Source: Bog-756 sp036513075 (GTDB lineage Bacteria; Actinomycetota; Acidimicrobiia; Acidimicrobiales; RAAP-2). From it: a stretch of DNA of 25,930 bases. The notes under the pieces were generated by a model. The model did no database searches, had not been told where the DNA came from, and saw only the letters and a list, made by a program, of their open reading frames with translations. The stretch covers positions 1 through 25,930 of the forward strand of contig DATBZS010000034.1 of NCBI GenBank assembly GCA_036513075.1, read 5' to 3'. The position numbers and the translations under genes are program-made. Shown here piece by piece: positions 19,880 to 25,930 of the stretch (within the stretch, counting starts at the first letter, position 1; each line of letters begins with the position of its first letter).

Positions 19880-20740
19880 CTATGGCTTCCATCGTTCTCG
19901 TACCTGCTCGAGGTGGTACTCGCCGTGGGCCCGCATCTTCGGGAAACGAGCCTGAATCAAGCACCAAGTGGCCACCCGGGCACTGTTCAGCGTCGTGAGG
20001 AGTTCCAGGAGGGAGGAATCAACATTCTCGAACGTCGCCACGGCATCTGCGGGTAGGAAAGCCAGATCCCACTCCAGGGGACCTCGGCATGCATCTTCAA
20101 AGTCGATCCAACGAAGTCCCGAAGTCGTCACCAGATAGTTTCCGACGTGCGGTTCACCATGGAGCCCTTGCTCGACAAACGAGAAGCCATCCAGCTTGGC
20201 AAGTAGATCGGTGAAGACGGATCGCAACAGGTGGCGGTCCGGGATGGCGAGGGAAACTGTTCGGCCGTCGTCTGCCAGAGCGGCCTGCGTCCGTCGCAAG
20301 CCTTCACGGAAACTCGGCACGTCCACGTTGATTTCGAGAAGAGCCTCGTGGAGTTGGCCAAGAGAGCGTCCAACCACATCTCCAGTGGATTCAGCATTCG
20401 GATCGTGATCTACGCGATTCCACAGTGTGACCACAAAATCGCTCTCCACATCCCGGAGTGGCGGAGCATCTGAGATTGGTGGAGCGATAGGTGCTCCTGC
20501 GACGACGAGTGCTGAGGCAACTTCGTGCTCACGAACGATTCGTTCCTCGCTACCAGCGTGGACACCTACCTTGGCCACCACCTGATGGGGTCGAAGCCAG
20601 ACGACGGTGTTGTTGGTCTCCTGGATCAGCAAGGGATCCTCTGACGTGAACCCCCGAGTACGGGCGACCTCAACAGCTGCGCGAATACCCGAGTTCACCG
20701 TTGCCAGTCTGCCTCGGGATCGACCGCACGGGTAGTTCAC
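19880..20740 (-). CDS. APH-family phosphotransferase (aminoglycoside-kinase-like), Asp-to-Glu at catalytic loop
   Basis: The 286-residue protein has the small-molecule kinase fold: VVAKVGVHAGSEERIVREHEV (nucleotide-binding Lys57 and helix Glu), LGQLHEALLEI, catalytic loop LHGEPHVGNYL (His194 to Asn201) and metal site WIDFEDACRGPLEWDLAFL (Asp213). The usual HGD is HGE here. This also occurs in some actinobacterial relatives, so activity is not excluded. The family phosphorylates hydroxyl groups of antibiotics, sugars, choline or other small molecules; the substrate is unknown. Start options are GTG at 20740 or GTG at 20698; the latter removes 14 poorly matching residues. It is divergent from a second APH-like gene 172 bp away. 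Confidence 0.8.
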   Translation of the reverse strand: MNYPCGRSRGRLATVNSGIRAAVEVARTRGFTSEDPLLIQETNNTVVWLRPHQVVAKVGVHAGSEERIVREHEVASALVVAGAPIAPPISDAPPLRDVESDFVVTLWNRVDHDPNAESTGDVVGRSLGQLHEALLEINVDVPSFREGLRRTQAALADDGRTVSLAIPDRHLLRSVFTDLLAKLDGFSFVEQGLHGEPHVGNYLVTTSGLRWIDFEDACRGPLEWDLAFLPADAVATFENVDSSLLELLTTLNSARVATWCLIQARFPKMRAHGEYHLEQVRERWKP

Positions 20741-20912
20741 CGCGAGCTACATGGGAGGCTGCGGCAAGGTCGCCCGAATGTGACGGTCAACAGCCGGTGG
20801 ACAGTCTTGGGCTGGCTGCGCCAGTATGTGCCGGGTCCGAAGTTCCATCGACAACTGCTGGCCGTGTTGGGTGCAAGTGCTCGCCGATCTGCCGTTCCGC
20901 TACGTTTCTCTG

Positions 20913-21608
20913 ATGGGACAGCCGGTCCGCAAGCTGGCGTCAGGCCGTGACGCCGACATCTTCGAATATGGACCCAATCTGGTGCTCCGCCGCTCGCGCA
21001 AAGGACGCTCCGTCGCACTCGAGGCCCGAGTCATGGAGTATCTCCATGGGAGCGGGTATCCGGTCCCCGCTATCCACGCCGTGTCTGACGACGAGACCGA
21101 ACTCGTCATGGAACGGATCAATGGCCCGACGATGGTGGAATACCTGAGCCGAAGGCCGTGGCAGATTCGGCAGCAAGGGCGGGCACTGGCCGAGCTCCAC
21201 CGGAAACTGCACGAGATCCCTTCACCGGACTTCCTCGGTCCGGCTGCGTTCGGCCAAGGAGAATCACTTGTCCATATGGACCTTCATCCCCTGAACGTGC
21301 TGATCGGTCCCCACGGGCCAGTGGTCATCGACTGGACGAACGCGGGAAGGGGCGATCCTCTGGTCGATGTCACGTTGGCATACCTTCTCATCGCCTCAGG
21401 CGCGATTCCGGGCGGCAGGATTGAGCAGAAGATCCTCGGCTGGGGTCGGGCGCTACTGCTACATGGCTTCCTTGGAGGCCGTGACCGTTCGGCCCTGAGA
21501 CCGAGAATCTTGGAGGTTGCCGAACGGAAGACCTCCGATCCGAATCTGTCCCCCGAGGAGATCGAGGCCATGTGGAAGATCGCACGAGAGGTCGCAGGGG
21601 AGCGCTGA
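20913..21608 (+). CDS. Short APH-family phosphotransferase
   Basis: The 231-residue kinase-fold protein starts MGQPVRKLASGRDADIFEYG, then VALEARVMEYLHGSGYPVPAIHAV and LVMERINGPTMVEYLSRRPW. The complete catalytic loop is VHMDLHPLNVLI (His121, Asp123, Asn128) and the metal-binding segment is VVIDWTNAGRGDPLVDVTLAYLL (Asp140). It is shorter than typical aminoglycoside kinases, and the usual ATP-binding lysine position appears as Arg in NLVLRR. The frame is open upstream to 20826, but the ATG at 20913 matches family starts. It is the first of a run of plus-strand genes. The substrate is unknown; clinical resistance should not be assumed. Confidence 0.82.
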   Translation: MGQPVRKLASGRDADIFEYGPNLVLRRSRKGRSVALEARVMEYLHGSGYPVPAIHAVSDDETELVMERINGPTMVEYLSRRPWQIRQQGRALAELHRKLHEIPSPDFLGPAAFGQGESLVHMDLHPLNVLIGPHGPVVIDWTNAGRGDPLVDVTLAYLLIASGAIPGGRIEQKILGWGRALLLHGFLGGRDRSALRPRILEVAERKTSDPNLSPEEIEAMWKIAREVAGER

Positions 21609-21643
21609 CGGAGTCCAAATCCCGATCATGCCAGCCTTCCGCT

Positions 21644-21847
21644 ATGTCACTTGACCAGACTGCCACCGACCGACCAGGCACGAGTGGGTCAGACCACGAG
21701 CAGATTCTGGCGACGTTGTGGGCCTTGCGGGAGCGTGGTCGATCGCCGTTCTCCTCGACGCCAACGCACTCCCCGCCAGACCAGATTCGGGTGTTTGATG
21801 GGTTCGTGATTGAATGCACCGAAGTGAGCGGCTACGTCACACAATGA
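21644..21847 (+). CDS. Small hypothetical protein coupled to the permease
   Basis: A 67-residue frame (MSLDQTATDRPG to EVSGYVTQ) ends in a TGA that overlaps the permease ATG at 21844 (ATGA). I recognise no family, no transmembrane segment and no metal motif. The overlap favours real translation. No strong ribosome binding site precedes the ATG, and the frame is open further upstream into the kinase gene, so the start is uncertain. Confidence 0.4.
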   Translation: MSLDQTATDRPGTSGSDHEQILATLWALRERGRSPFSSTPTHSPPDQIRVFDGFVIECTEVSGYVTQ

Positions 21848-23007
21848 AGGTGCTCCACGCCATCGGGCATGCCCTCACCATCACCGGCTCGATGACGTGG
21901 GAGATCCTATGGGCGCTGATCCTGGGATTCATTCTGGCGGCAGTCGTCCAGGCGGTGGTTCGAGGGAGCACGATCGTGAAGCGTCTGGGAGATGATCGGC
22001 CACGCACCCTGCTCATCGCCACGGGCTTCGGAGTCGCCTCGTCTTCATGCTCCTATGCGGCGGTGGCTCTCGCCCGCGCCCTTTTCAAACGTGGAGCCAG
22101 CTTCACGGCCGCAATGGCATTCGAGATCGCCTCTACCAATCTGGTCGTGGAGCTTGGTGTGATCCTGGCCGTGCTCATCGGATGGCAGTTCACGCTGGCC
22201 GAATTCGTCGGTGGACCCATCATGATCGTGCTCATCGCCGTCGCCTTCCGCCTGTTCCTCCGCCAGCGGCTGATCGACGATGCGAGAATTCAGAGCGAGA
22301 GAGGGTTGGCGGGTTCGATGGAGGGCCACGCCGCCATGGACATGACCATCAGTGAGGAGGGCAGCCTGTGGCACCGTCTCCGGTCCAAGGAGGCCATGAC
22401 CTCGGTGTCCCACATTTTCATCATGGAGTGGGCAGCCGTCATCCGGGACATCGTGCTCGGTCTGTTGATCGCCGGTGCGATTGCCGCCTGGGTTCCCGAC
22501 AGCTTCTGGCACCGCTTCTTCGCAGTCGACCATCCCCTGCTATCGAAGGTCTGGGGTCCCTTGATCGGACCGATCGTCAGCATGATGAGCTTTGTATGCT
22601 CCATCGGCAACGTTCCCCTGGCCGGTGTGCTGTGGAACGCAGGTATCAGTTTCGGTGGCGTGATCAGCTTCCTGTTCGCCGACCTGATCATCCTGCCGAT
22701 CCTGGTCATCTACAAGAAGTACTACGGCACGAAGATGATGTTGTTCATTCTGGGCAGCTTCTACGTCACCATGGTTGCCGCCGGGTACATCGTCGAGATC
22801 GTGTTCTCCCTGTTGGGCCTCGTCCCCACCGAGCGCAACGCCAAGGTTGGTGAGACGCCCATTCAGTGGAACTACACCACGGTGCTCAACATCGTGGCGC
22901 TTCTCCTCGCGGCGGGACTCAGCTATCGGTTCGTCCGAACCGGGGGCATGCCAATGCTTCGGATGATGGGAGGCAAGCCGGCGAGTGCCCACGCTGGCCC
23001 GGATTGA
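21844..23007 (+). CDS. ArsP/YraQ-type permease (formerly DUF318)
   Basis: The 387-residue protein has about eight to ten hydrophobic helices and the two family signatures. These are ATGFGVASSSCSYAAVALAR (Cys69) and FVCSIGNVPLAGVLWNAG (Cys252), followed by GVISFLFADLIILPILVIYKKYYG. A charged cytoplasmic loop (about 140-190) lies between the halves. Relatives include ArsP, which exports trivalent organoarsenicals, and many permeases of unknown substrate. Paired cysteines suggest a thiophilic metal(loid) or a redox role. The ATG at 21844 is chosen because it overlaps the upstream stop; an in-frame ATG at 21814 is an alternative. No arsR-like regulator or arsenic enzyme is nearby. Inner membrane. 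Confidence 0.82.
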   Translation: MKVLHAIGHALTITGSMTWEILWALILGFILAAVVQAVVRGSTIVKRLGDDRPRTLLIATGFGVASSSCSYAAVALARALFKRGASFTAAMAFEIASTNLVVELGVILAVLIGWQFTLAEFVGGPIMIVLIAVAFRLFLRQRLIDDARIQSERGLAGSMEGHAAMDMTISEEGSLWHRLRSKEAMTSVSHIFIMEWAAVIRDIVLGLLIAGAIAAWVPDSFWHRFFAVDHPLLSKVWGPLIGPIVSMMSFVCSIGNVPLAGVLWNAGISFGGVISFLFADLIILPILVIYKKYYGTKMMLFILGSFYVTMVAAGYIVEIVFSLLGLVPTERNAKVGETPIQWNYTTVLNIVALLLAAGLSYRFVRTGGMPMLRMMGGKPASAHAGPD

Positions 23008-23159
23008 GCCGACCGCCATAGGTCAGTTTGTGACGACGAATGCTCAAGAGGGTCGGCGCTTTGGGCCAGACACATTGTGATCTGGTGGGCTCGTGACCTC
23101 TGGCCATATCTGACGATCAGCAGTCGTGCGACGCTGATGGAAGAGAGCGAGGTCGAGCG

Positions 23160-23399
23160 ATGATGTTCGACGGGACCGGTGGATGGAACCCCTGGATGCT
23201 CGCCCTCATGGTGTGCGGGATGGTCCTGTTCTGCGGGTTCGTCGTTTGGGGCGCCATGGTCCTCTTTCGCGGATCGCGTCCAGATAGACGTGGACCGCAG
23301 CTGGATTCAGGGCAGATGTTGAATGAGCGCCTGGCTCGGGGCGAAATCAATACGGAAGAGTACGAGCGTTTGCGGAAACTGATTGGCTCCACATCATGA
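23160..23399 (+). CDS. SHOCT-domain small membrane protein
   Basis: The 79-residue protein has one transmembrane helix (WMLALMVCGMVLFCGFVVWG, about 12-31) and then FRGSRPDRRG. A C-terminal SHOCT motif follows, MLNERLARGEINTEEYERLRKLI (about 53-75). SHOCT domains are short oligomerisation motifs at protein ends. Small helix-plus-SHOCT proteins are often found near metal transporters. GAGG precedes the ATG by about 7 nt. The stop overlaps the next start (ATGA). It lies 152 bp after the permease gene. Function unknown. Confidence 0.8.
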   Translation: MMFDGTGGWNPWMLALMVCGMVLFCGFVVWGAMVLFRGSRPDRRGPQLDSGQMLNERLARGEINTEEYERLRKLIGSTS

Positions 23400-24261
23400 G
23401 CCGTCAGCCCGTCCTCGTAGCGCTCGTCCGTCGAGCTGAGCGACTGGCACGCATCGCCGCGCGCCGGTCGATTGCTGGCCGCAATCGATCGCGCATTGAT
23501 CCGACCGATGGGCGATGCACGCGCCGTGAAGTGACGGGGTTCGTCAAGGATGCATTTGATCGATTCGAGCGCCACCTCCCGGACCTTCCACCCGAGCCCA
23601 CCGTCGGAAGCCGACAGAGCGTCATGCTTGCGGCGCTCACCTTGTCTCTCATGGAGGTTCTCCTGAAGGCCGGAGTCGAGCACCCTACGCCATTGAGCTG
23701 ACAGGCGATACCTGCTGGCACTTCTATCGGCAGTGGGGCGGAGCCACCAAGGCGGTCACGAACCTCCTCTCACGCAATCCCACTCGCCGCCTGCGGCTCA
23801 GTGTCGATGCCTTCCTGACCTATCCGTTCGGCCGTCCCGGCTATCGGTTCGACGACGTGCCGCAGGACGATGGGCGCTCCTTGAACATGCTGCGCTGTCC
23901 AGTCGCTGATTATCTATGCCAGCAAGGTGCTTCGGACCTCTGTGCTGGCTCCTGGTGCAACCTCGATTATGCCCTCGCAGAGATGTGGGGAGGCAGCTTG
24001 GAGCGGTCAAGCACGCTGGTCCTCGGAGCTGACTTCTGTGACTTCCGTTTTCTTGCTCTGTCAGTAGGAGGGCAGGTTGGCGGGCACCAAGCCGTGTCGG
24101 ACATGTCGCCTCAGCCGCAAGTGCAGACTGTCCCGTGGCGCGATTCACCCATCGGTCGTCTCCAATCAGACCGAGGGAAACAGTCGTTGAGTGATCCAGG
24201 TCATCTATCAAGGTCCTCCCCACCCGCTCTTTGGTCTCGCTTCAATGCTGGAAGACGCTGA
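23396..24261 (+). pseudogene. ATC-hydrolase-like gene broken by a frameshift
   Basis: The first frame starts at 23396, overlapping the SHOCT stop (ATGA), and runs MSRQPVLVALVRRAERL to SLMEVLLKAGVEHPTPLS, ending at 23701. The related continuation is in another frame from about 23665: EGRSRAPYAIEL, CWHFYRQWGG, RCPVADYLCQQGASDLC, WCNLDYALAEMWGG, GADFCDFRF, stop at 24261. Together they resemble L-2-amino-thiazoline-4-carboxylate (ATC) hydrolase-family proteins, which have the same CP..DY and CDFRF segments. Loss of one base near 23665-23667 (inside CTGAAGG) explains the break. No slippery heptamer is visible. Family normally ends near CDFRF (about 24051), so the tail to 24261 is probably run-on. 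Sequencing error is possible. ATC hydrolases act in cysteine formation from thiazolines; the role here is inferred only. Confidence 0.6.
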
Positions 24262-24436
24262 CTACGAGGCGGCGTACGATCTGCCGGACTTGGAAGCAAA
24301 AGAACCCACCGAAGTTGTGCTGTCCCTTGTCGACGTCAAACTGAAAGGTGTCAGCGGAGTAGAAGCGGTGGTTCAGGAATTCACAAATCGCCACGCCAAC
24401 CTACCCGTGACAATCCGAATTCAGTCTCAAGACTGA
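24191..24436 (+). CDS. Small hypothetical protein
   Basis: An 81-residue frame from GTG at 24191 (MIQVIYQGPPHPLFGLASMLEDADYEAAY to IRIQSQD) overlaps the run-on tail of the broken gene by 71 bases. It has a mixed alpha/beta composition without transmembrane segment, cysteine or known motif. I do not recognise it. Plausible coding composition is the only support; the start is weak. Confidence 0.4.
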   Translation: MIQVIYQGPPHPLFGLASMLEDADYEAAYDLPDLEAKEPTEVVLSLVDVKLKGVSGVEAVVQEFTNRHANLPVTIRIQSQD

Positions 24437-24521
24437 TTGGAGTTGACCCGTTCTGACGCACACCGTCGATTAGGCCACTGCAGCACATTCGTGACCCGGA
24501 CTCAGCGCTGGTGGAATCCAC

Positions 24522-25358
24522 TCAGCCGGATTGCGTCACACTGGCCACGCTGAATACCGGTTGGTTCAGGTGAGACCCGCCCATCGAATTCAGGAATGGC
24601 GCACCTCCCAGGGCGAACACGCCTCCGTCGGATGCAGCCAGCCAGTAGCCGGACCCACCTTGATTCCGGGCGATGCCGACCACGGCAGCGTTGAGCCTCA
24701 CCGCACCCATCGACCCTAAGAACATCGCGTCGCCGAAGGCGAAGACCCCCCCGTCACTTGCCGCCAACCAGTAGCCCTTTCCGTCGGCCGTCGACGCCAC
24801 GCCCACCACCGGAGCATTCAGGGGCTGGCCCCCTTTCGAACCCTGAAACGCCGCAGCCCCGAAGGCGAATACCCCGCCGTCGGAGTCCACGATCCAATAG
24901 CCCTTCCCGTCCGGCGTGGCCGCCATGGCCACCGGGTAGCCGAGATGTCCTGAGTCGTGTGAACTGGAGGTCTCGTCTCCGTAGAAGGTGGCATCACCGA
25001 ACGCCTGGACGGAACCCAGCCCGCTCAGACCTTCCAGCAGTACCCAGTAGCCCTTGCCGTCTTGGGTGGAGACGATCCCGATGGCGTTCGGCCACATGTC
25101 GGAGCCGCCGGCGTATCCGTCGGCGGGCTGGCCGTAGGAGATCGCATCACCAAAGGGGAAGACCTTCCCGCTGTAGGCGTTGACGATCCAGTAGCCCTGA
25201 TTGTCAGGCGGAACTGCCATCGACCAGCACGAGCCGTTCGGCATTGACCGGGCCGGCGGATTGGCCGGGCAGTCGGTGGCGGACGACGCTGACGACCCGA
25301 AATACTCGCTGGACCCGAATGCGAAGACGCCGCCGTCCCCACCGAGTAGCCAGTAGCC
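24522..25358 (-). repeat. Six tandem coding repeats (GYW...DGGVFAFG units)
   Basis: The repeat units lie inside the secreted protein gene. The first three are diverged (54, 48 and 50 codons apart). The last three are more alike (42-codon period, about 126 bp), suggesting recent duplication of that unit. Confidence 0.75.
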
Positions 25359-25463
25359 GGGGCTCCCAGTCGCCGCCGCGGCCGAAGGTGCACCGGTAGG
25401 CGCGAGAAGTGCCGCCGCCCCGACGAGGCCCATGATCGCTGCAAACCTACAAAGTCGCTCCAC
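24522..25463 (-). CDS. Secreted protein with GYW/DGGVFAFG propeller-like repeats
   Basis: The 313-residue protein begins with a signal peptide (charged start, then AAIMGLVGAAALLAPTGA, cleavage likely near SAAAATG). It is followed by six repeats starting with GYW at residues 36, 90, 138, 188, 230 and 272. The consensus is GYWLxxxDGGVFAFGDAxFxGSMG, with spacing down to 42 residues in the last copies. Cys65 and Cys79 flank a unique insert and could form a disulfide. Such repeats are common in actinobacterial surface or secreted proteins and probably fold as a beta propeller. I chose the GTG at 25463: GGAGG lies 5 nt upstream, inside the codons that follow the in-frame ATG at 25478. No catalytic motif is seen. 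Confidence 0.8.
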   Translation of the reverse strand: MERLCRFAAIMGLVGAAALLAPTGAPSAAAATGSPGYWLLGGDGGVFAFGSSEYFGSSASSATDCPANPPARSMPNGSCWSMAVPPDNQGYWIVNAYSGKVFPFGDAISYGQPADGYAGGSDMWPNAIGIVSTQDGKGYWVLLEGLSGLGSVQAFGDATFYGDETSSSHDSGHLGYPVAMAATPDGKGYWIVDSDGGVFAFGAAAFQGSKGGQPLNAPVVGVASTADGKGYWLAASDGGVFAFGDAMFLGSMGAVRLNAAVVGIARNQGGSGYWLAASDGGVFALGGAPFLNSMGGSHLNQPVFSVASVTQSG

Positions 25464-25844
25464 CCGAACCTCCCTCATCTGCCAACGGCAAGTCTCAGGT
25501 GATGAAGGTCGAGGATGTAGGGGCGAAGGTCCTTGCTTACGGCGCTCCCGTCCCACCGTCACGAGCGGGACGCGAAGTCCGACACCAGCGGCCCGACGAT
25601 GCGAATCACGTTTGTTTATGAGTCTCGGCCGCCACCATCCAGTATCTGCAGGATCCGCTCCCAACCGAGTCGCGGTGGAACCCGACATGGACGTCGCCAT
25701 CCCTGGTTTGCGGGGTGGAGTCCCCTGATCGCCGGGTGGATGAGACGGTTGCCGACCTGATCATCTGAGATCAGCCCGAAGTCGCCCTCCTAGCCTCGAA
25801 AATTCATCCCGCCTCTGATTCGGCGGTGCGCGCGTCCGCGTAAA
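25464..25844. other. About 380 bp without a supported gene
   Basis: This is the upstream region of the secreted repeat protein. Frames here show no family features. The part near 25600-25620 and 25795-25815 is AT-richer than its surroundings. I found no convincing -35/-10 pair for the minus-strand gene. Confidence 0.4.
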
Positions 25845-25907
25845 AGCCCTCCTGTCCTGGGAGAATGTGAGTCGCTGAACTACACAATCACCAGAACCAG
25901 GAGGGCT
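25845..25907. repeat. Inverted repeat covering a ribosome binding site
   Basis: AGCCCTCCTG (25845-25854) is the exact reverse complement of CAGGAGGGCT (25898-25907). The right arm contains AGGAGG at the correct distance before the TTG at 25910. In RNA, pairing would hide the ribosome binding site. It may be the end of an insertion sequence or a leader hairpin. Confidence 0.5.
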
Positions 25908-25909
25908 CC

Positions 25910-25930
25910 TTGAAGGTGCACGATAGTCGC
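25910..25930 (+). CDS. Start of a gene cut by the right edge, possibly a transposase
   Basis: TTG at 25910 follows AGGAGG (25899-25904) by 5 nt and opens a 7-codon frame (MKVHDSR) to the edge. Strong ribosome binding site and the upstream inverted repeat support a real start. Similarity to an IS1380-type transposase start is only an impression; seven residues are too few to decide. Confidence 0.35.

Noticed and set aside
25464..25700. Upstream extension of the secreted repeat protein
   Set aside because: It would bury the signal peptide inside the protein; the GTG at 25463 has GGAGG at the right distance.

Overview
The window comes from a high-GC Gram-positive genome, most likely an actinomycete and possibly class Acidimicrobiia. 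Reasons: strong G/C bias at third positions, an FtsR-like MerR regulator next to a bifunctional-nuclease (BFN) gene as in mycobacteria, many GTG starts, several TANNNT -10 boxes placed 6-8 nt before start codons (leaderless style), and a secreted GYW/DGGVFAFG repeat protein. The class-level placement is inference.

Layout. 1-2.1 kb: the C-terminal part of the FtsR-like regulator, the BFN protein, and a DinB/TIGR03086-type gene broken by an in-frame TAA. 2.2-7.8 kb: an AcuI/YhdH-type reductase transcribed away from an S9 peptidase, apparently from one palindromic -10 element; then a multi-pass GT87-like membrane protein overlapping the peptidase gene, and two uncharacterised membrane proteins. 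7.9-8.1 kb: a non-coding stretch with a promoter-like sequence, hairpins and a perfect 15-bp stem, possibly a small RNA. 8.15-11.27 kb: a compact thiamin-thiazole operon on the minus strand, thiO-thiS-thiG-thiD, preceded by a possible 8-codon leader peptide whose stop overlaps the thiO start. 11.3-17.5 kb: gltB-gltD, the two subunits of NADPH glutamate synthase. 17.6-19.0 kb: an SGNH-type lipoprotein and a GNAT acetyltransferase.

From about 19.0 kb to the right edge the sequence looks different: less GC-rich third positions, short accessory genes, larger gaps and a frameshifted gene. This part holds a PPOX-type flavin-fold protein, two divergent APH-like kinases, a small ORF coupled to an ArsP/YraQ-type permease, a SHOCT membrane protein coupled to a frameshifted ATC-hydrolase-like gene, a small unknown ORF, and the secreted GYW-repeat protein. 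The right edge carries an inverted repeat covering a strong ribosome binding site, followed by the first 7 codons of a gene, possibly the start of an insertion sequence.

How the genes work together: ThiO (glycine oxidase) and ThiS/ThiG build the thiazole half of thiamin, and ThiD phosphorylates the pyrimidine half. GltB and GltD assimilate ammonia from glutamine. The permease, SHOCT and ATC-hydrolase-like genes form the best candidate for an uncharacterised linked set, perhaps in metal or thiol handling; no function can be assigned from sequence alone. I saw no CRISPR array, tRNA or rRNA gene.
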